From Ectocarpus siliculosus (Eukaryota > Sar > Phaeophyceae > Ectocarpales > Ectocarpaceae), in assembly GCA_000310025.1 (NCBI GenBank), contig FN649728.1, forward strand, positions 3,564,173 through 3,628,172: a stretch of 64,000 nucleotides of DNA, in the 5' to 3' direction. This document shows, piece after piece, positions 12,991 to 27,793 of the stretch. A model generated the notes under the pieces. It saw only the letters and a list, made by a program, of their open reading frames with translations, made no database searches and had not been told where the DNA came from. How positions within the stretch are numbered: the stretch's first letter is position 1; every line of letters starts with the position of its first letter. The position numbers and the translations under genes were made by a program.

Positions 12991-14758
12991 AGTCGGTGCC
13001 GATGGAATAACCGACGCCTTTGCTATTCTGACGAGAGTAATATTGTTCTTGCCTATTTCAGCGCTGCTTTCCCCACTCTTCCAAGGGCATGTGTTTTGAA
13101 CTCATTCACAGCCAGTCGTCGCTGCTGCGAGCGCACCCGTGTATTTCTCAATGATTTCAATGCGTGGGCTTAGAAAAACAGTTGCCGGCCGGATGCATGC
13201 TCTGCCCTTCCGAGGACTCACACCGATGTTCGAATCACACGGGGAGCATCCGTAACGAAGGGAAGACGCGGATTGATATTTAACGCTTTGTGAGGTTCGC
13301 ATCTTCAAGAGAGTGACCATCATTTTTTCGTATAATGAACGCGACACTTCTTGCACCAAAATACCAAGCCCGCCGGAAGATTTGCGGCGCGAACTTGTAG
13401 AGTGTGGTGTCCGTTGTAGAAGTGCCCGCCCTCTCAAAAAACACCCCCCTTGCGCGGGGGGACATTCCCAACCTGCGTTCATCATTTATGTTTTATTCAC
13501 CACAGCTTGACCGTGTTGCTTGACGACCCGGTCGCCGAGTGCTGTCCGACCAGCACCAAAAGACACATCGAAATTCCACCCAACAAGTGCCAACGAAAGT
13601 TTCAAAATACCATCCAACAAGCCCGTGGCTGCGCAATGGCAAGCTCTTCTTCACATGTGGACCCTACTCCCTCACCTTTAAAAAAGTGCCGTGCAGATGC
13701 CGCTGTAAGAACACCCGCCTCTCCCGTCTACACGCGTCTATCAATTCATACGGGCGAGAGATCATCACCTTCAACCCTTACGGTCTACCCAGGTACAGCT
13801 CCCTTGTGGAAGGTCTGCTTCTTCCTATCAAAGTTATCCCCCTCCTTCGTCAAACTTGCAGATGGGCTAGCTTATTTTCCAATAATGCTGGAACACCCCG
13901 TCCCAGCTCTCTACTTGCTCTACTTCCTTTTTGTCCTCGGCGTTTTATTTGGAAACCCACGCAATACCATGCGGGACTGAACATTAAGCTACGGATCCGA
14001 AAAAACACGGACCCCACTTCCAAAGCCTCGGCGACTTCCACTGCAAAACTTTGAGATTTGAGATAGGTTTGCTTGCGCGGGGGAGGCACGTACGCACCGC
14101 CATCAGAGCCTTGGCAGACGCACTGTGCGAACACCTTGAGCGGGTGGCAACACCCGTCCGCCAGGAAAAAAAGCAAAAACACAACACCAACTGCCGGAAT
14201 TCAGCCCGATGAAACGTGCACGCGCCGCTTCTCCCCGCCTCCCTCAATCGAATAAAAATGGAAACCACCAAAGCCAAACTCTGAACTATTCGAAAGTCAA
14301 CGAGTACGCTGGCATCAATTTCGGCTTTAGTCTACGGCATGTCTAATGAACACCTCAAGAGTCTATGGTACATTTGGACCTAAATCACCGTGGGCAAGCC
14401 AAACAAAAAAAATGACCAAAAAAAACGTGAAAACAGCCAGAACACAACCAGGAACAAACACGCCTCTATGTATCAAATTTGACCGGACGTCCCAACATAG
14501 TATCACGGCGAGGCAAACTGCAACATAAGATTTTACGCTCTTTGGTGTCTTCTTCATACCCCACCGATATCAACCCGCTGCTCCTGCGCGCATTGGAAAG
14601 AAGCTCTACAACTGGACCATCCGGCAATACCCTTTACCCGTCAAGTGCACGGTCACTTCTAGAAATAGACGCTGTAACTATAGCCCCCACAACGAACTCC
14701 AAAAACCGATTCTGAATAACATCTAGGAGTCTTTGAACGATGTCAGCATCAGTCAAAA
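12991..14758. other. Convergent intergenic region with unassigned overlapping ORFs
   Basis: Lies between the 3' ends of OPA3 (plus) and the 17-exon gene (minus). From about 13.5 to 14.7 kb the plus strand is visibly richer in C than G and in A than T. It carries overlapping plus-strand ORFs at 13450-13980, 13539-14054 and 14479-14715 in different frames with no domain I recognise. It could be a decayed retroelement or 3' UTR sequence. I cannot support a gene here. Confidence 0.4.
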
Positions 14759-17700
14759 TCAACTCTTGGCCTCGGCCTTAGCCTGCGTCGACTTCAGCCG
14801 TTTCGACTTGGACTTCTCGAGTGATGACATTCCAGAAGCCCCGCGAGCAGAACCGCTACCCGAGCCCTGTTAAACCGGAGGGAGAGTTTCGAAGATCTTG
14901 GATGTCGAATGCGGTGGAAAGCATCATCCGCGATACTGGGTGTTGACCAGCAGTGAGTTAATCCATGTAAGTCGCAGGGCACACTAACGGAAAAAAAATT
15001 GCGTTGGGGAAGCGCATTCACTTCCTTTCGAGACGGAAGGGAGGTGGCTTCGGGAGGGAGTTGAGCGGCCTCTGTATAATCGGCATTACAACCGCCTAGG
15101 TCGGCAACCTCTCGCGCACATGGACAAAAACAGGATTCCATCGATCGCTTCCGGGCGGGAAATCGAAAGTTTGATTACGCGAGGTGTGGGTACGCATATG
15201 TTGTGTGGGCGTACATGTAGGCCGGCGGCGGGGTGGGCGGGAGGAAGGGAACGGGGAGGACGGGATATATCGACTTTTCAAACGTTGAACATGCGACCTC
15301 TGCTCTCTTGCTCTACGTGAGGCCTTGTCAACATAGCGAGGGCGCAGCAGCAGTAAAGACAGCGCTCCCCCCGTCTTATTTCTCATCACGTTTTCCAAAC
15401 GCGTACGAAAAAATGAGAGGGAAACAACCAAACACACGCGTATTTCATGTCCATGTACTCTCTCTCTGTTTTTTTTTTTCTCTTTTCTTATTTCTTTCTT
15501 TGCCTTTCGTTCTTTCATCCATTTCACCGGCCGGGGTCGTCGATCGTCTTTATCCCGATTATCGTTTTCCTTACTGTTGATCTTTTTTCGGTTGCATCAC
15601 AAATCGCGTCTTGGAGGAATTTTCTGGTGTCCATTTTTATTTCTTTATTTTTTAGAAAGGTGTACTCCCTCCCCTATATTGGGGGCAGTTGGCTTGTGAC
15701 CACGGAAGGCGTCGTCCGCGTCAGTTGGACCAGTACGGACATTAGAAGGTACTGAGGGGAGACCGGAACGGTTTTCAATGTGAAGACAACAACAACAACA
15801 ATGTATCACAAGACAAGAGAATCCTGGGGAAACATCGATTACCTTGTTCTTAGATTTTGAGGACGGTTTAGAGTGCCCCGCTGGACGCTCGCTGGCAGCA
15901 GGAGTTGAAGCACCATTCGAACTCCCATTAGGAGCGTGTCCGTTGGGGTTGCCGTTCGTGGTGTTGCTCGAGTCTCCGCTGTAGATCCACATGGGCACCG
16001 TGAACCCGGCGGCACCCTGCAACCGCAAAACAGCAAACAAAAATGGTAAAAGGCACACAAAGGAATAGACACGGTTCGGACTGTGCGTGCACCACCAGCG
16101 CCGTCTCGGTTCTGCGGACACAGGGAGAGAGCCGCCTACTGCCACCACTCCTACCGCAAAAAAAAAAAAAAGGACCATGTACAAGCGAGAAAGCCGGATA
16201 CCAAGGAAGTGGCCAACAGCGACCACGTGCACAGGACGCAGCAACAGCCGGGCCTCGCGTTTCGACTCACAGAAAAGATGTTTCCCCCCGTGAGCGTTCC
16301 GAATGTGCACTCTTCACTTTCCCCTCACCTCTGGAGGCGGAATGTCTCCGGACTCGACAAGGCTGAGGAAGTCCTCGACCGAGGTGTTTCTCGGCATGAA
16401 GGGCGAAGGTGCGGCGGCTGAGGATGGCGATGGCGATGATGATGACGTCATGGTGCTAGTGCCGCTGCCACCGCTAGAATTGCCTCCTCCTGCACGGTGG
16501 AGAGGTTGAGGGTTGACGCGCGAAACGTGGAGAAGCGCGAATCACATCGCTGGCGAAACGGCGATAGAAATTGGGGCGCACTTGGCGGCAAGATTTTGCA
16601 GCCGCAGGCGTTGCCGAATAGAGGCATGGGGCTAGAAAGCACTTTCTCGTGCCACAGACGACATGGCGTGGGGCCCTGACCATCTTGATGACGCTGTTCC
16701 GCGTCGAAGCAGACAACCTCGTCAAGCTTGCCAGCAACCACGAACGAGAGAGAGACCGAAACCGATGCTACAACTCTCTTTGTGACCGTCCTTCCCACCA
16801 CCACCACAACCACCGCCGCCGCCACCACCCCCACCACCTCCTCCTCCTCCTCCTTTTCTTCTCCCTCCCTCTCCGTGCAACGGTCAACTGTTGGCAACAC
16901 GGCATGAACGAAAAAGATTTGATAGCATGGCACTATAACTCACACGCTCTGGTCTACCACAAAAAGGTTAGGAGCTGCCGCTTTCCACAAGGCTCATACT
17001 CTGGTGCCGCCAGCCACACGCCTTCGCGCGACAACTTCATACCACAAGCCTAACAAAGCCTAACAAAACGGCAGCAGCAACCATCGTAAGAGCACGCCCC
17101 TGCAGCCGACGAAGACCAAGTGCGCGAAATCGACGTCGCCAACTTACCTAGTCCAGATGCGGAATGGCTGTTGCTGCTGCTACTGCTCGCGATGTTGCTG
17201 CTCACACTGCCTGCTCCGTTGCCGTTTGTCGTCGGATACAGGGGAGCCCCTTCATCGAGGCTCTGGGTGAAGGTGGGTTTGGGGAAGCGGGTCAATGGAA
17301 AAAAAGAATAGGAGACATGAAAATCCCAGCAGCGGACAAGTGGCGAACTTAAGCGTGACCCGGTCATGCAAGGGTCGCGGCTTGTCCGAACAAACGAAAG
17401 GGGGAAGACGAGAGTGGGTGGGGGGGGATTATATTCACGGCAAGTGCTCCGTTCACTACTCGTTCCTTGGCAAGGCATCGCGGTGTGTGTGCGTCGAAAA
17501 CTTCAGCTGCAACGTAGTACAACACACTCAACAAAACATGTAGCGTGAGGAACACGCAATTCCTCTACGCTCTCTGTTACACTTCACCTACGTGTCTTGG
17601 CACTCCGAGCAGGCGTCCGTCAGAGTGTACGTGCATCTGCCGTGCCCCAAGCTGCAAGCTTAGACTTGCTTTCAAGGAGCAAGCTGCTACATCTCTACCC

Positions 17701-20700
17701 ACAAAGAGTAGGTGAACGTCTTCTTGATCGACACAAGGCTGAGGGTGTTGTGACTATCGCCCAGCACGGTGGTGAATGTGCTCGTTTCTTCACTTTCGTG
17801 GCGATTTCTAGGAACATTTGCGTAGGTTACATGCCCATGTTCCACCGAGGCTTACATAATCTCGGCACATCTTCACAAGCTGGTCCGACGTTCATGCTGT
17901 TCGTTCCCTACTTTGTTTGTACTCTTCCATGGTTGGGTTTCCCTTCGGTACGCACACAACACATTCTCCACTACTGGTGACTGTTCACAACAATGTTGTA
18001 CATGACGAAAGTTTTCACGGCCAGGCGGGGATATATGTTTTTGAGCACCAGCTCACCTCGGCCCCCAGCAGGCGTTCGGACAACAAGGAGGCTGCTGCTC
18101 ACTACCGTTTCGTCGACTTCGCCGACGCTGCTAGCACCGTAGTACTCTTTCTAGCAGGATTGTACCCTGTACAAACCAAACACACAACAGGGATCCTATA
18201 CGGAAAATTCCAGTTTCACATCCACGTCCGGGAACTTAACACGGAATCCGATCGCGCGAGCCATCGAGGCCATGTCCCCTCTTCACTTTAGCGTGGAGAC
18301 GACTGCTACACCCCTACAATTAGCCCGTCCAAAGCGGTCATGACGGGCGCAAGAGTCACTGCACAACTGAATCCATAGGTCGCACCATCGTGAAATGACA
18401 GCCATGGCCAATATACACCCGCCGCACAACCGAGCTGATTCCTTTCACACGCGTTTTTCATTCGTCAAATGGCGCCGCGTTAGTCGCTCGCGCGCGCGCG
18501 CGCGCTTGCCCGTGAGTCACCTGCAGGTGTTCGTACGAGCTGATCCTCGCCCATGAAGGCGTTCTCTTCAAACCGCCGTTCATCGCCTGGCCAACCGAAT
18601 CAACCCGAACCCAACCCACAACCCACACACGCCCCCGGCACGGATTTTTCTTTGAAACGAAAAACAAGGTGCGCCGTGAAAAAACAGAAGAAAGACATGT
18701 TCTGGTTTGTACTCCGGGTGTCTTTTTCTCCTGAATGCAAGCGCGCGTAAAGCGCGCGCTTGGGAAGGCAGTGGGTGCACCGCGCTCGACAAGCCTGTCG
18801 TCGATTCTTCTAGTTGGTGAAACTTCACCCCCATATCCGGCACAAAAAACGGGGAAGCACCACCTTGAGTGCCGAAGAAACACAAAACAAAACTTTATCC
18901 ACGGTTTATTGTGGTATAGAACGCGAGTCCAAGACCTAAGTGTTGGGCCAAGGCTCCTTGCCCGGGTAGCCGAAATGAGAGGGACGATTAGACTGGCCAG
19001 GGCACAAGAAAACTCGTCGAAGGACGAAGGAAAACAAAAAAAAAGCGCAAAAAACAACACATTTCGCCGGAAAGTTTGATCCAAGCCCATTTTGCACCCT
19101 CGGCAACGCAAAACAACCTCACAAAAAAAAAGAACACCGATACATACCGGGCACGCAAACACACCTTGAGAGGAGTCCCAGTCGTTGTCCCTGTCGAAGA
19201 TCCCGAAGGGGGAAAGGCGCCAGGCCACAGCCCCAGCACAGCAAGGTTGGTCATACCTTGGATGTGTGGCAGCTCCAGCAGCGAGAGGGCCTCGAGAGAT
19301 GTGGTCCGGTCGATGCCTGGATTTGTTATGTAAAAAAAAAAAAAAAAAACGATACTTAAACCAGATATGTTGAGTAGAGAGAAGAGCAGTTGAGCAACGC
19401 AACGAGGGAGGAAGAGCAAGCATCGAAAAGACAAAACAGAAAACCAACAGTTCACCCAGAGAAGACCAAACACCCAAGAGCGTGGTCTGTTAAGAGTAAG
19501 CGCACAGCGTAAAGCGTGTAAGCTGTCCATGCTCTCAAATCGAGAACCACATTTTTGCCGTCCACACGACAGCACCCTCTCCACGTTCCGTGTTGCCCAT
19601 CACAAGCTTGAAGGTACACGCACGACAGAGGATGAGGTTGGGAGAACTTCGCATGGCATTAAGGGCAACATGTGCCGATTCACGAGGCAGGACGTGGTGT
19701 TTGCACACAACGAAAACAAACAGCAACACGGTACCCCCGTGGAGGAGGAAAAGGAAGGGGGTGGCTACTCACGTAAACGAAGCCTAGTCGTTGGGCTATT
19801 GACCTCACATCCCCAAAATGCCGAGACGAAGCGACGAAGCGACATGCCCGGTTTTCGCCGGCCCAGGCGACGTTTCAAAATGAACCAGAAGCGAGTTATC
19901 ATCCTTAGCGCTTGCTGTGCCAACCCAGATACATTTACAAGGGAATATTTGCAGGCGCATCAGGCAAGTGACATCGACCGCGCTATTGTATCACACTCCC
20001 AACACCAAGACCTACCGCTTCCACCCAGGCCGGAGCTGGTGTTGAAGCCGTTGCTTGCCCCCGACCTCGATGTGCGGACACCCAAGCCTGTCCCACTGGC
20101 CGTGAGTTCCTGCGCCGCAACAAAGGGTACAGGCGGCAAGTGAGTCTTGCTCATCTCATCAACGACGGCCGGCCGACCGCATTTGACGGCGGACACCAGA
20201 CCACAACATAGTCGACCACAAGCACGCACCTGCTTGGGAACAACTGCAGCGGTACTTCCGGGGATCGCGGAAGCTACCCTCCCGTCCCCAGTCCCGGGCA
20301 ACGACGGCAGCGCGCCTCCCGCGTCTAGGAACGACGCCGGCGTGGCCGCAGCCGCACTGGTCGATGCAGGCGCACCTGGTGGGTTACGAGTGTGTCGAAA
20401 CGGTCGACCTCAGCATATGCATAGGAGCCTACATTTTCGAGCGAACAATTTCGGTTCCAACGCTCGCCATGTTGTTGCAGATCACCATCACTAGAATCAG
20501 AAGCAGTGTTGGCAGATACTACGTCAAACCGCGTTCGTAGCAGACTGTTGCAGCAATTTTCCCCTGTGTATCGAACGGAGGAGCGCGCGGTGTCGCAGCA
20601 ACGCAGCCAATGGCGACGGTACCCAGCCTCTCCTGAGGCACACACGACGCCGTGACATTTCAGCACTCTTTTAACAACCGCGACCAGCAGCAGCAAACCG

Positions 20701-23700
20701 AGGTCGAGGACCGGGACGCAGCTACAAGGTAGCGCCGCCGCCCTGCACGAAAGTGCAACACGCATCTCCACCGACACACACCATTAGCCCTTGTCGCAGC
20801 AGCCGATACACCGGACCCTGACGAAGCAGGCGGTGTTGCTGCCACTGCTGACGCCGCTGACGTTGTTGCTGCCAGGTGGTTGCCGTTAGCGATACCCGCG
20901 GCCGACCCCGCCTTGACCCCAACATCGTTTATCTCAGCTGGGGTAGCCGGGGCAGGGGCCAGAGCAGTGGTGCTCGTACCTTGAGCATTCGGTTGCTGCT
21001 GCGACGTGAGGGGCCTGTGTTGAGACTCCTGCGTTGTATTGTATAGAGCGGCGTGGAGTGCGGTATCGGACACGAATAAAAAAACACGAACACGGTAAGC
21101 ACGTCGACCATAAAACGTTCAACGATGGCTTTCCGTACCACCACTACTGTAGTGGCATTATTGCCACTATATCGAATAGTGGCATTGCCCAGATTAGTGG
21201 CATGTCCTTCTCTTGCCACTACATGGTCTTGTGCGCCTTGTGAAAGCGTAACAACGACACGTTACAGCAGCTTGACGTTTCAGGTGCAACACTGTGGACC
21301 GAATGGCTCGAAATTCAATCGAGAAGGGCTTGCAGGGTATGCCTACGAGCCACCTGAATAAGATGCCGAGCCCCCCCACTGCTTCGCGGCTTGGCGTTAC
21401 GATCTATGCTACCGCTACAACAACAACAACAACAACAACCGACGACACCAAACCTAATCATCAACAACCTTGTTACTGTCTTCAAATCAGAAACCGCTCC
21501 TGTTCAGTAACTCTCCCAAGAAAAAAAGCAGCACATAGAATACGAACCTTTTCGGGTGGGCCACCAAGCACCAGCCCGTTCGGTGCTTTCGCGACTCCCC
21601 CTGGCCCGGCATGGCTCGCGCCCAAAACGGAACTAGACGGCAACGCTGCTGATGACGGCGATGGCGCTACCTCCGCCGACCCTGGTGCTGTTGCTGCTGC
21701 CGATGATGGTGGTCGAGGTGGCGGTGTGGTGCTATTTCGCTGGTGCCCTGCCGCCTCCGCTGCTACCGCTGTTGTCTCAGCGAGCACGCCCCCTACAAAC
21801 AGCCCAGCAACGTCCGTGGCGATGACAAAAAAGTGAAGGGAGGTGGTGTTGTACTTTTCGGATGACGTGTTGCGTGATGAGTTTCGTGTCTCATTTTGGA
21901 AAAAAAAAAACAGCGGTGTGGTGCGAGTTGTGGATCAAGTGCTTGGTGGCTTCCGGCAACAGCGCGAGGATCGCCATGGGCAGACCGACCGGTAAGAACA
22001 TGTTCCAAGTTAACGCAGCTCGCCGGTATCTGTTTCGTTTAGATATAAGAGTCAAGGGCAGGTAATTCTCCGATGCTGCGCACGATTTTCCGTCCTCTGC
22101 ACCAGCAGTCCCATTGTCCCAAGCGTTCGGCATGCCATTGTGTCTTCTTGGGGTGTCTCGACTGCGGTTCGCAAGTCGGCAAAAAAACAACACAGAATCC
22201 GGCAAAAAAACAACACAGGCACACCATCGTCGACGACGGCAAAACTTGACATTTGTACTGGTGGTTGAGAGTAGCATCGTTCCATCGACAGCAGCAATTT
22301 CTTCATCCACATCTACCACCACCACCACCTAGTCGCTAACGCTGCCGTCCATCCAAAACAACCCCGCAACACCCCACGGAAAAAACTAAACCCAGCCACC
22401 GCCGTCGCGAAAAACGCCAGGAACGGACGGTAGTAGGAAGCAACTCAACCAAGAGGGAGAGAGAGCCGTACCCCTGCTGCTGCGGCTTCGCCTGATACCA
22501 AGGAGGCAAAAAAAGCAGAGCAGGTACACGGTCAAAGCAGCGAAAACCCCCGCACCTGTGGCTTCATCTGCAGGAGCCCCCGCCACGTTCGCCCTCTGCG
22601 TCGCCGCCGCGGGCGACAGCGTCCCCGCGAGAGTAACCGCAGGGGGCGACGGCGGCAGCATCCACGGCTGGGTAGCCGGAGGTGGCTGGGACGCAGCAAC
22701 GTCAGAAGGCAACGAGGAGAGGCATACAACGATTCGGTGTCGTGTGCAATAGACTGGAGATTGCTGGTGCTGTATACTTGCTTGGACGACGTGTCAGGCG
22801 TCGAACATCCGGGGAGTTTGATGAAGTTTTCATGGATTCCACGACAACAAACACGAGCGTTCGTTGTTGCAGATCTTTGCTATCAGGTAGGGCAATGCCT
22901 GTCGGCATGTAGTTGTCGGAGGGGTGTTCCACACCAAATGAATGCCACCACCGGCGGGGGGTGGATAACGGGGCGCATCCACGGGCGGCCGGTCGGTGAG
23001 ATGAACCCAGCACACACAGGCAGCCTCACTCCCATCCTCACCAGGAGACCTTGGTTGTAAAACTAGACCGGGTATATCCACTGCCGCATCCTGCCTGGGC
23101 AACCCCGAGGAACCTGAGCCGTGGGCCGCCAAGGAACCTCGAGAAAAGCTCGAAGAAAAAAAAAAAAAAATCCGGGCGACCGTACATTTACAATTTCCCA
23201 TGTTCCACCAGACGTTTACGACGCTCAAGTAGCCTACTTTTGCAGACCATTTACGGAAACAACGAGAAACACAGAGAAACACAGGACAATGACAACACGA
23301 CCAAATCACCTGATTCGGGCGCAGGAGGTCGAAGCTGCTGCCGCCTTCTTTCGAGCCTGCACAAAAAAAAAAGAACAGGCCCCCGGGGCGGGTGGCGAAG
23401 GTTTAGAGATCGAGCGACAGGGTACAGGGGAAGCATGTCCGACGGAAAAACATTGAAAGCCACAAGTAGGGGGACGCGAAACTGGGAACTCCCCTGTTGC
23501 AGCGTGCGCTGCTTCGCAGGTTGTAATTGCGGCAACAGCTGTATACCATAAAACACTAAACCACCAGCAGTTGGGACTCGTGTCCTGCAGCTATTATAGC
23601 GGGATCATGAAAGCGCGCGGGGCCGGAGGGGCCACATGCGTACAGCACAAACGTGTGCGGTGAGGGTGATGCAACTACTCTTTGCGACACGTCACCTATC

Positions 23701-24318
23701 TCCCCGCCGGTCTTGCATCGGTTCGTCATGGCTACCCGCTCCAAGAACCTCCTCTCTAGATCTGCAAGCTGAGAGCGGCTCCTCTCGATGTCGGCGGGCT
23801 GTAACCGGTCCATGTCGGCCTGCCTCCTGCGGAACACCTGGCCAAGCAACGGCGGATGTAACCCAACAGAGGCGAAGCTGTTAGAAACGACACCGAACAG
23901 ACGGACCAACACCAACACCAACAAATCAACTCACCCCCTTCGGCAGCGGAGAGTATTATCTCAAACGGGTAGTTTGTCGTTGATGATGTGTCAATCTTCT
24001 AAAAAACTGGCACCCAAAGAATAGAACAACGCCCGAAACAAAACTGACAAGATTGGGCCAACACACCAACACACAGCAGCAACGCGGAAACCAACGAAAA
24101 CGAAAAGAAATAACAAAACACAAAAAAACAAAGCGGAAAGGTTACCTGCTTCCCGATGCAGTTGCTACCCACGAACTTCTTGGAGATGCGCATGGGGTCG
24201 CAGTTGAGCAGCTTGCTCAGGAACGTTCTGAGCGTCGTTCCGTCCGTCAGCGGCAACAACCCGCTCTTGAACTCCTGGATAAGGCGGTTCGCGTAGTCCT
24301 CCTCCTACAGGAGGGTCG

Positions 24319-24356
<38 letters not shown>

Positions 24357-27300
24357 TCCAACGGCAACACATTCACAACCGCATTGTTGCTAAAATATAT
24401 CCACACGTCCATGCACGTTTGGAGTGTCACGCCCAAGTAGATTGCCACAACCGGCAAAGCGTGCCCCCGCGATTGCAACATGTACTGCACTTGTACCGGT
24501 AGCTCCGGTCGTGCACTCAAGCCAGCCCTCGCTCGCTGCCGACTGCGAAAACTTCTGACACCTCCCGCCTAAATCGAGCCAGCGAAAATCTAGAAGACGG
24601 GCCTGCATTCACCTTCCCACGTCCCGATTTTAAGACTGACGCATCATCGTTGGTCAGCCGGGCACACGGCCGCCATCGATCCCAACTCAAGACACGCACA
24701 CATGAATACCTCAGCCCCCCGTTAACACACACTGACATACTCTCTCTCGTCGGTCAATCAGATGGATAGCGTGGTCGGTACAAACGAGGGGGAAACACAA
24801 GCCCACACGTCCACTGCAGCACAAACAACACTATCGTACCTCGGACGTCCACTTCCCTCTCCTCAACCCGTTCGGCTTCTTCGCTTTCGCCTGCACCGCC
24901 GCCGCCGCCGCCGCTGCCGCTGCCGCCGCTGCCGCCGCCGCCCCCATCGCGCTAGCGCCCCCCTGCAGCCCCAGGAACCCACTGCCCCCGCCCTGCTGAA
25001 ACTGCTGCAAGTGATGGTGGTGATGGTGACCCCCCGCCGCCGCCGCCGCCGCCGCTGCCCCCATCGCCCCAAAAGCGGCCGCGTGCTGCTGCTGCTGCTG
25101 CCGCTGGGCCGCGTTGTAGATGTGGCCGTTGCTGTGGCCCGGGGCCACCACGGTGGGCCGGGCGGCGACGACGACACCGGGGTGCTGCTGTTGCCGATGC
25201 GTCGCCGGCGACGCACCGGCAGCCGAGGGGGCGGCCGCGGCTGCCGCCGCTGCTGCTGCTGCTGCGGCGGCGGCGGCGTTGCTTGTGTACGAAGTGGCGA
25301 TCGCGTTCGATCTCGCTACCCTCGCCGCCGCCGCCGCCGCCGTCGCGGCGGCGTGGGCCCGCTGTTGCTGCTGCGCCGTCGCCACCGCTTTCGCGTAGGC
25401 GGCGGCCTGGGCCGGGGTCGGAGCCGCCGCTACCGGCACGGGGGCCTTGGTGGCTGCGCGCTGCAGCTGCGGTTGTTGTTGAGAGACTGCTGTACCGCAA
25501 CATAGTTCAGGGGGGCGTGGAAAAAAAAAAAAAAATGTGTGTGAGAAGTTCAGCGGTACTCCAAAACACAACACAAAATGCCACCGGAAAAAAACAGGTC
25601 TCCGCGTGTACGACGAACACCTTACGCAGTGCGAAGGACATGACGATGCCAGCTGACGTGTTGGTCTTCACAGCCCTGTCATACTCAAGGTTGCGGAATA
25701 TACCACACCCCCTGGGCCGATCGATTATAGGACGAATAGTATGTCACACACCCTGGACCGATTTCCAAAGCTCCACTGCTCCACAGCAGAAGAAGTGGCG
25801 ATGGCGGAAATGGTGGCGGCATTGGAACTGCCTCGTCGAAAGTTTCCGAAAATCATTATTTTGATTTCGGCATCGTCTTCGTCGTGGAACAACAGAGGTT
25901 TGAAATTCGGCCCGGGGTGTGTGGTATCTACGGTACGGTACGGTACTCCAAGATGAAGAGGATGCATACGTCAAGTTATACGTGTTCCCAACACAGCCAT
26001 TTCCGGCACCTTATGCTCCCCTACGGCATGGTTCAGCGCCACCCAAGCAAGCGAAATACTCATCAGACGTCCCAGGTACACTTTCGCATCGTTGTGCTCG
26101 GGGAAGGCCTTCCAATCAGCAAAATACCAAAACTGGGGGGGGGGGGGGGGCAGCATTGATACAAAAGTCTCGCCCTAGCGCCACAGGCGGCGAGGACAGC
26201 CATCCCTGAGAATGTGACAAGACGGCCGAACCATCTGGGAGAACGACCTCTGTTTGTTTCCATTCAGCACGCGTTGTTCTGCCTTTCCTCGTCTACTCTG
26301 GAAGGCTACATCGCTCTCTTCGGATAGAAAGATTGGAAACCAGAACCGAGATACCATCTCGAGCAACCTTTGGTTTGCCCTTTTCCCGTCTACTCTGGAC
26401 GGCTGGATCACTCTCTTGAACCGAAAGATCCGAAGCAAAATTCCAGAAGTTCACGTAGGGTCTTCACGGTACCACAGCCCACAACAACAACAAAAACGAT
26501 ACCACAACAGCTGTCATTACCACACCCAGGCAACAATGATAACACCCACACCAACCTAAATATCAACAACTAGAGCATCAACGACAGCAGACGCCGCAGC
26601 TGCAACAACAGCAGCAGCAGCAGCCCTAGCAACACGACCGGCATCACCAGACCAACCCTCGACACCAACAGCAAACAACAGCAAACAGCCTGCAACCCCA
26701 GCCGCCCTCAACAGCGAGCGCCACCAACACCTAACATGCCAAGACTCCCAAGCAAAACCGTGCGCTGACCTGGCCTCGCAATCACCCCATCAGCAACCGC
26801 AGCCGCTCTGCCAGCCGCCTCGATCGCAATCGTACCGCTAGTGCTCCTGCACGTCTCTCTCCCCCCCCCCCCTCCCGCCACCGTCGCCACCGCCACTCCC
26901 GGCGTAACTCTGGGGGAAATCCCTGCCGCGAAACGGTCGGTGTGCAAGAGTTTTATTATTCAAAATGGAAATGCTTGACGAACACGTCAGGAAAGTGTTC
27001 CTCACGACGTAGGTATCGCCAGGCTGCATGGTGTGTTATGGCTCATACCGTGCGTCGCTAGTGCCGTTCGTCGGCTTTGCCTGACCACCTGACTGATGCC
27101 AGGTGAGCACCTGTGGGAACGGAAAGGTCGCTAGCTTGGGGTGCTGTTGCTATTCGAGATTGTAAATGTCGTGAAAATGCCCCCGAGAAACGCTGGTTTC
27201 GATCAAAAAACATTTTCGAGGAGAATAGTCCATGGATATCTGCTCACGACCCCTCCTCACGCCCTCGAACGTTTGACGCCAAAAACACATGGTCGTGGTC

Positions 27301-27744
27301 GGCGGCCCGGTTTCAAATGAAGGCTCTTCAGGGACAACAGCAGCGCCAGCTAGGGGAAAGACTCACCTCCCGTCACCACCGGCGCCCCCGCTGCTGCTGC
27401 CGTGACCACTAGCCCCGCTCCAGGGCTTGGCGCCGCGGCAGCGGCAGCGCCAGTTGCCTCTGGCGGAACCCGCGCTGCCACCGCCACCGCCACCGCCGTC
27501 GCCGCCGCCGCTGTTGCTGCTGCCAGTGCCGGTTGCAGCCTTGCGGCATCAGCTACCCCGGAGATTGTACCGCAGGCAGGAACAGCGGCTGACACTGGTC
27601 GTGCCGTTGCTGCTGCTGCTGCTACTGTTGGTTGGGCCGCCTTTGTTGCCGACGCTGCTACTGCTGCTCTCGCGATGGAAGGGGCAGAGGAGTTGGTGGG
27701 GGCGGCGGCGGCGGTATTGGTAGAAGATGCCATGACCACCGACG

Positions 27745-27793
<49 letters not shown>

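Noticed and set aside
16329-16489. PEX14-like peroxin, from the motif EDFLSLVESGDIPPPE
   Set aside because: The motif vaguely resembles peroxin motifs, but the exon joins in phase to the GKWT gene and none of the other exons shows PEX14 features.
19191-19256. A 66-nt intron inside exon 19316-19165
   Set aside because: GT and AG borders exist, but the stretch is in frame without a stop, and all other introns here are several hundred bases long; read-through is simpler.
24762-25505. Plus-strand 247-aa ORF rich in Arg and Leu
   Set aside because: It is the antisense of the Ala/Gln-repeat exon 25489-24840 and has no independent support.
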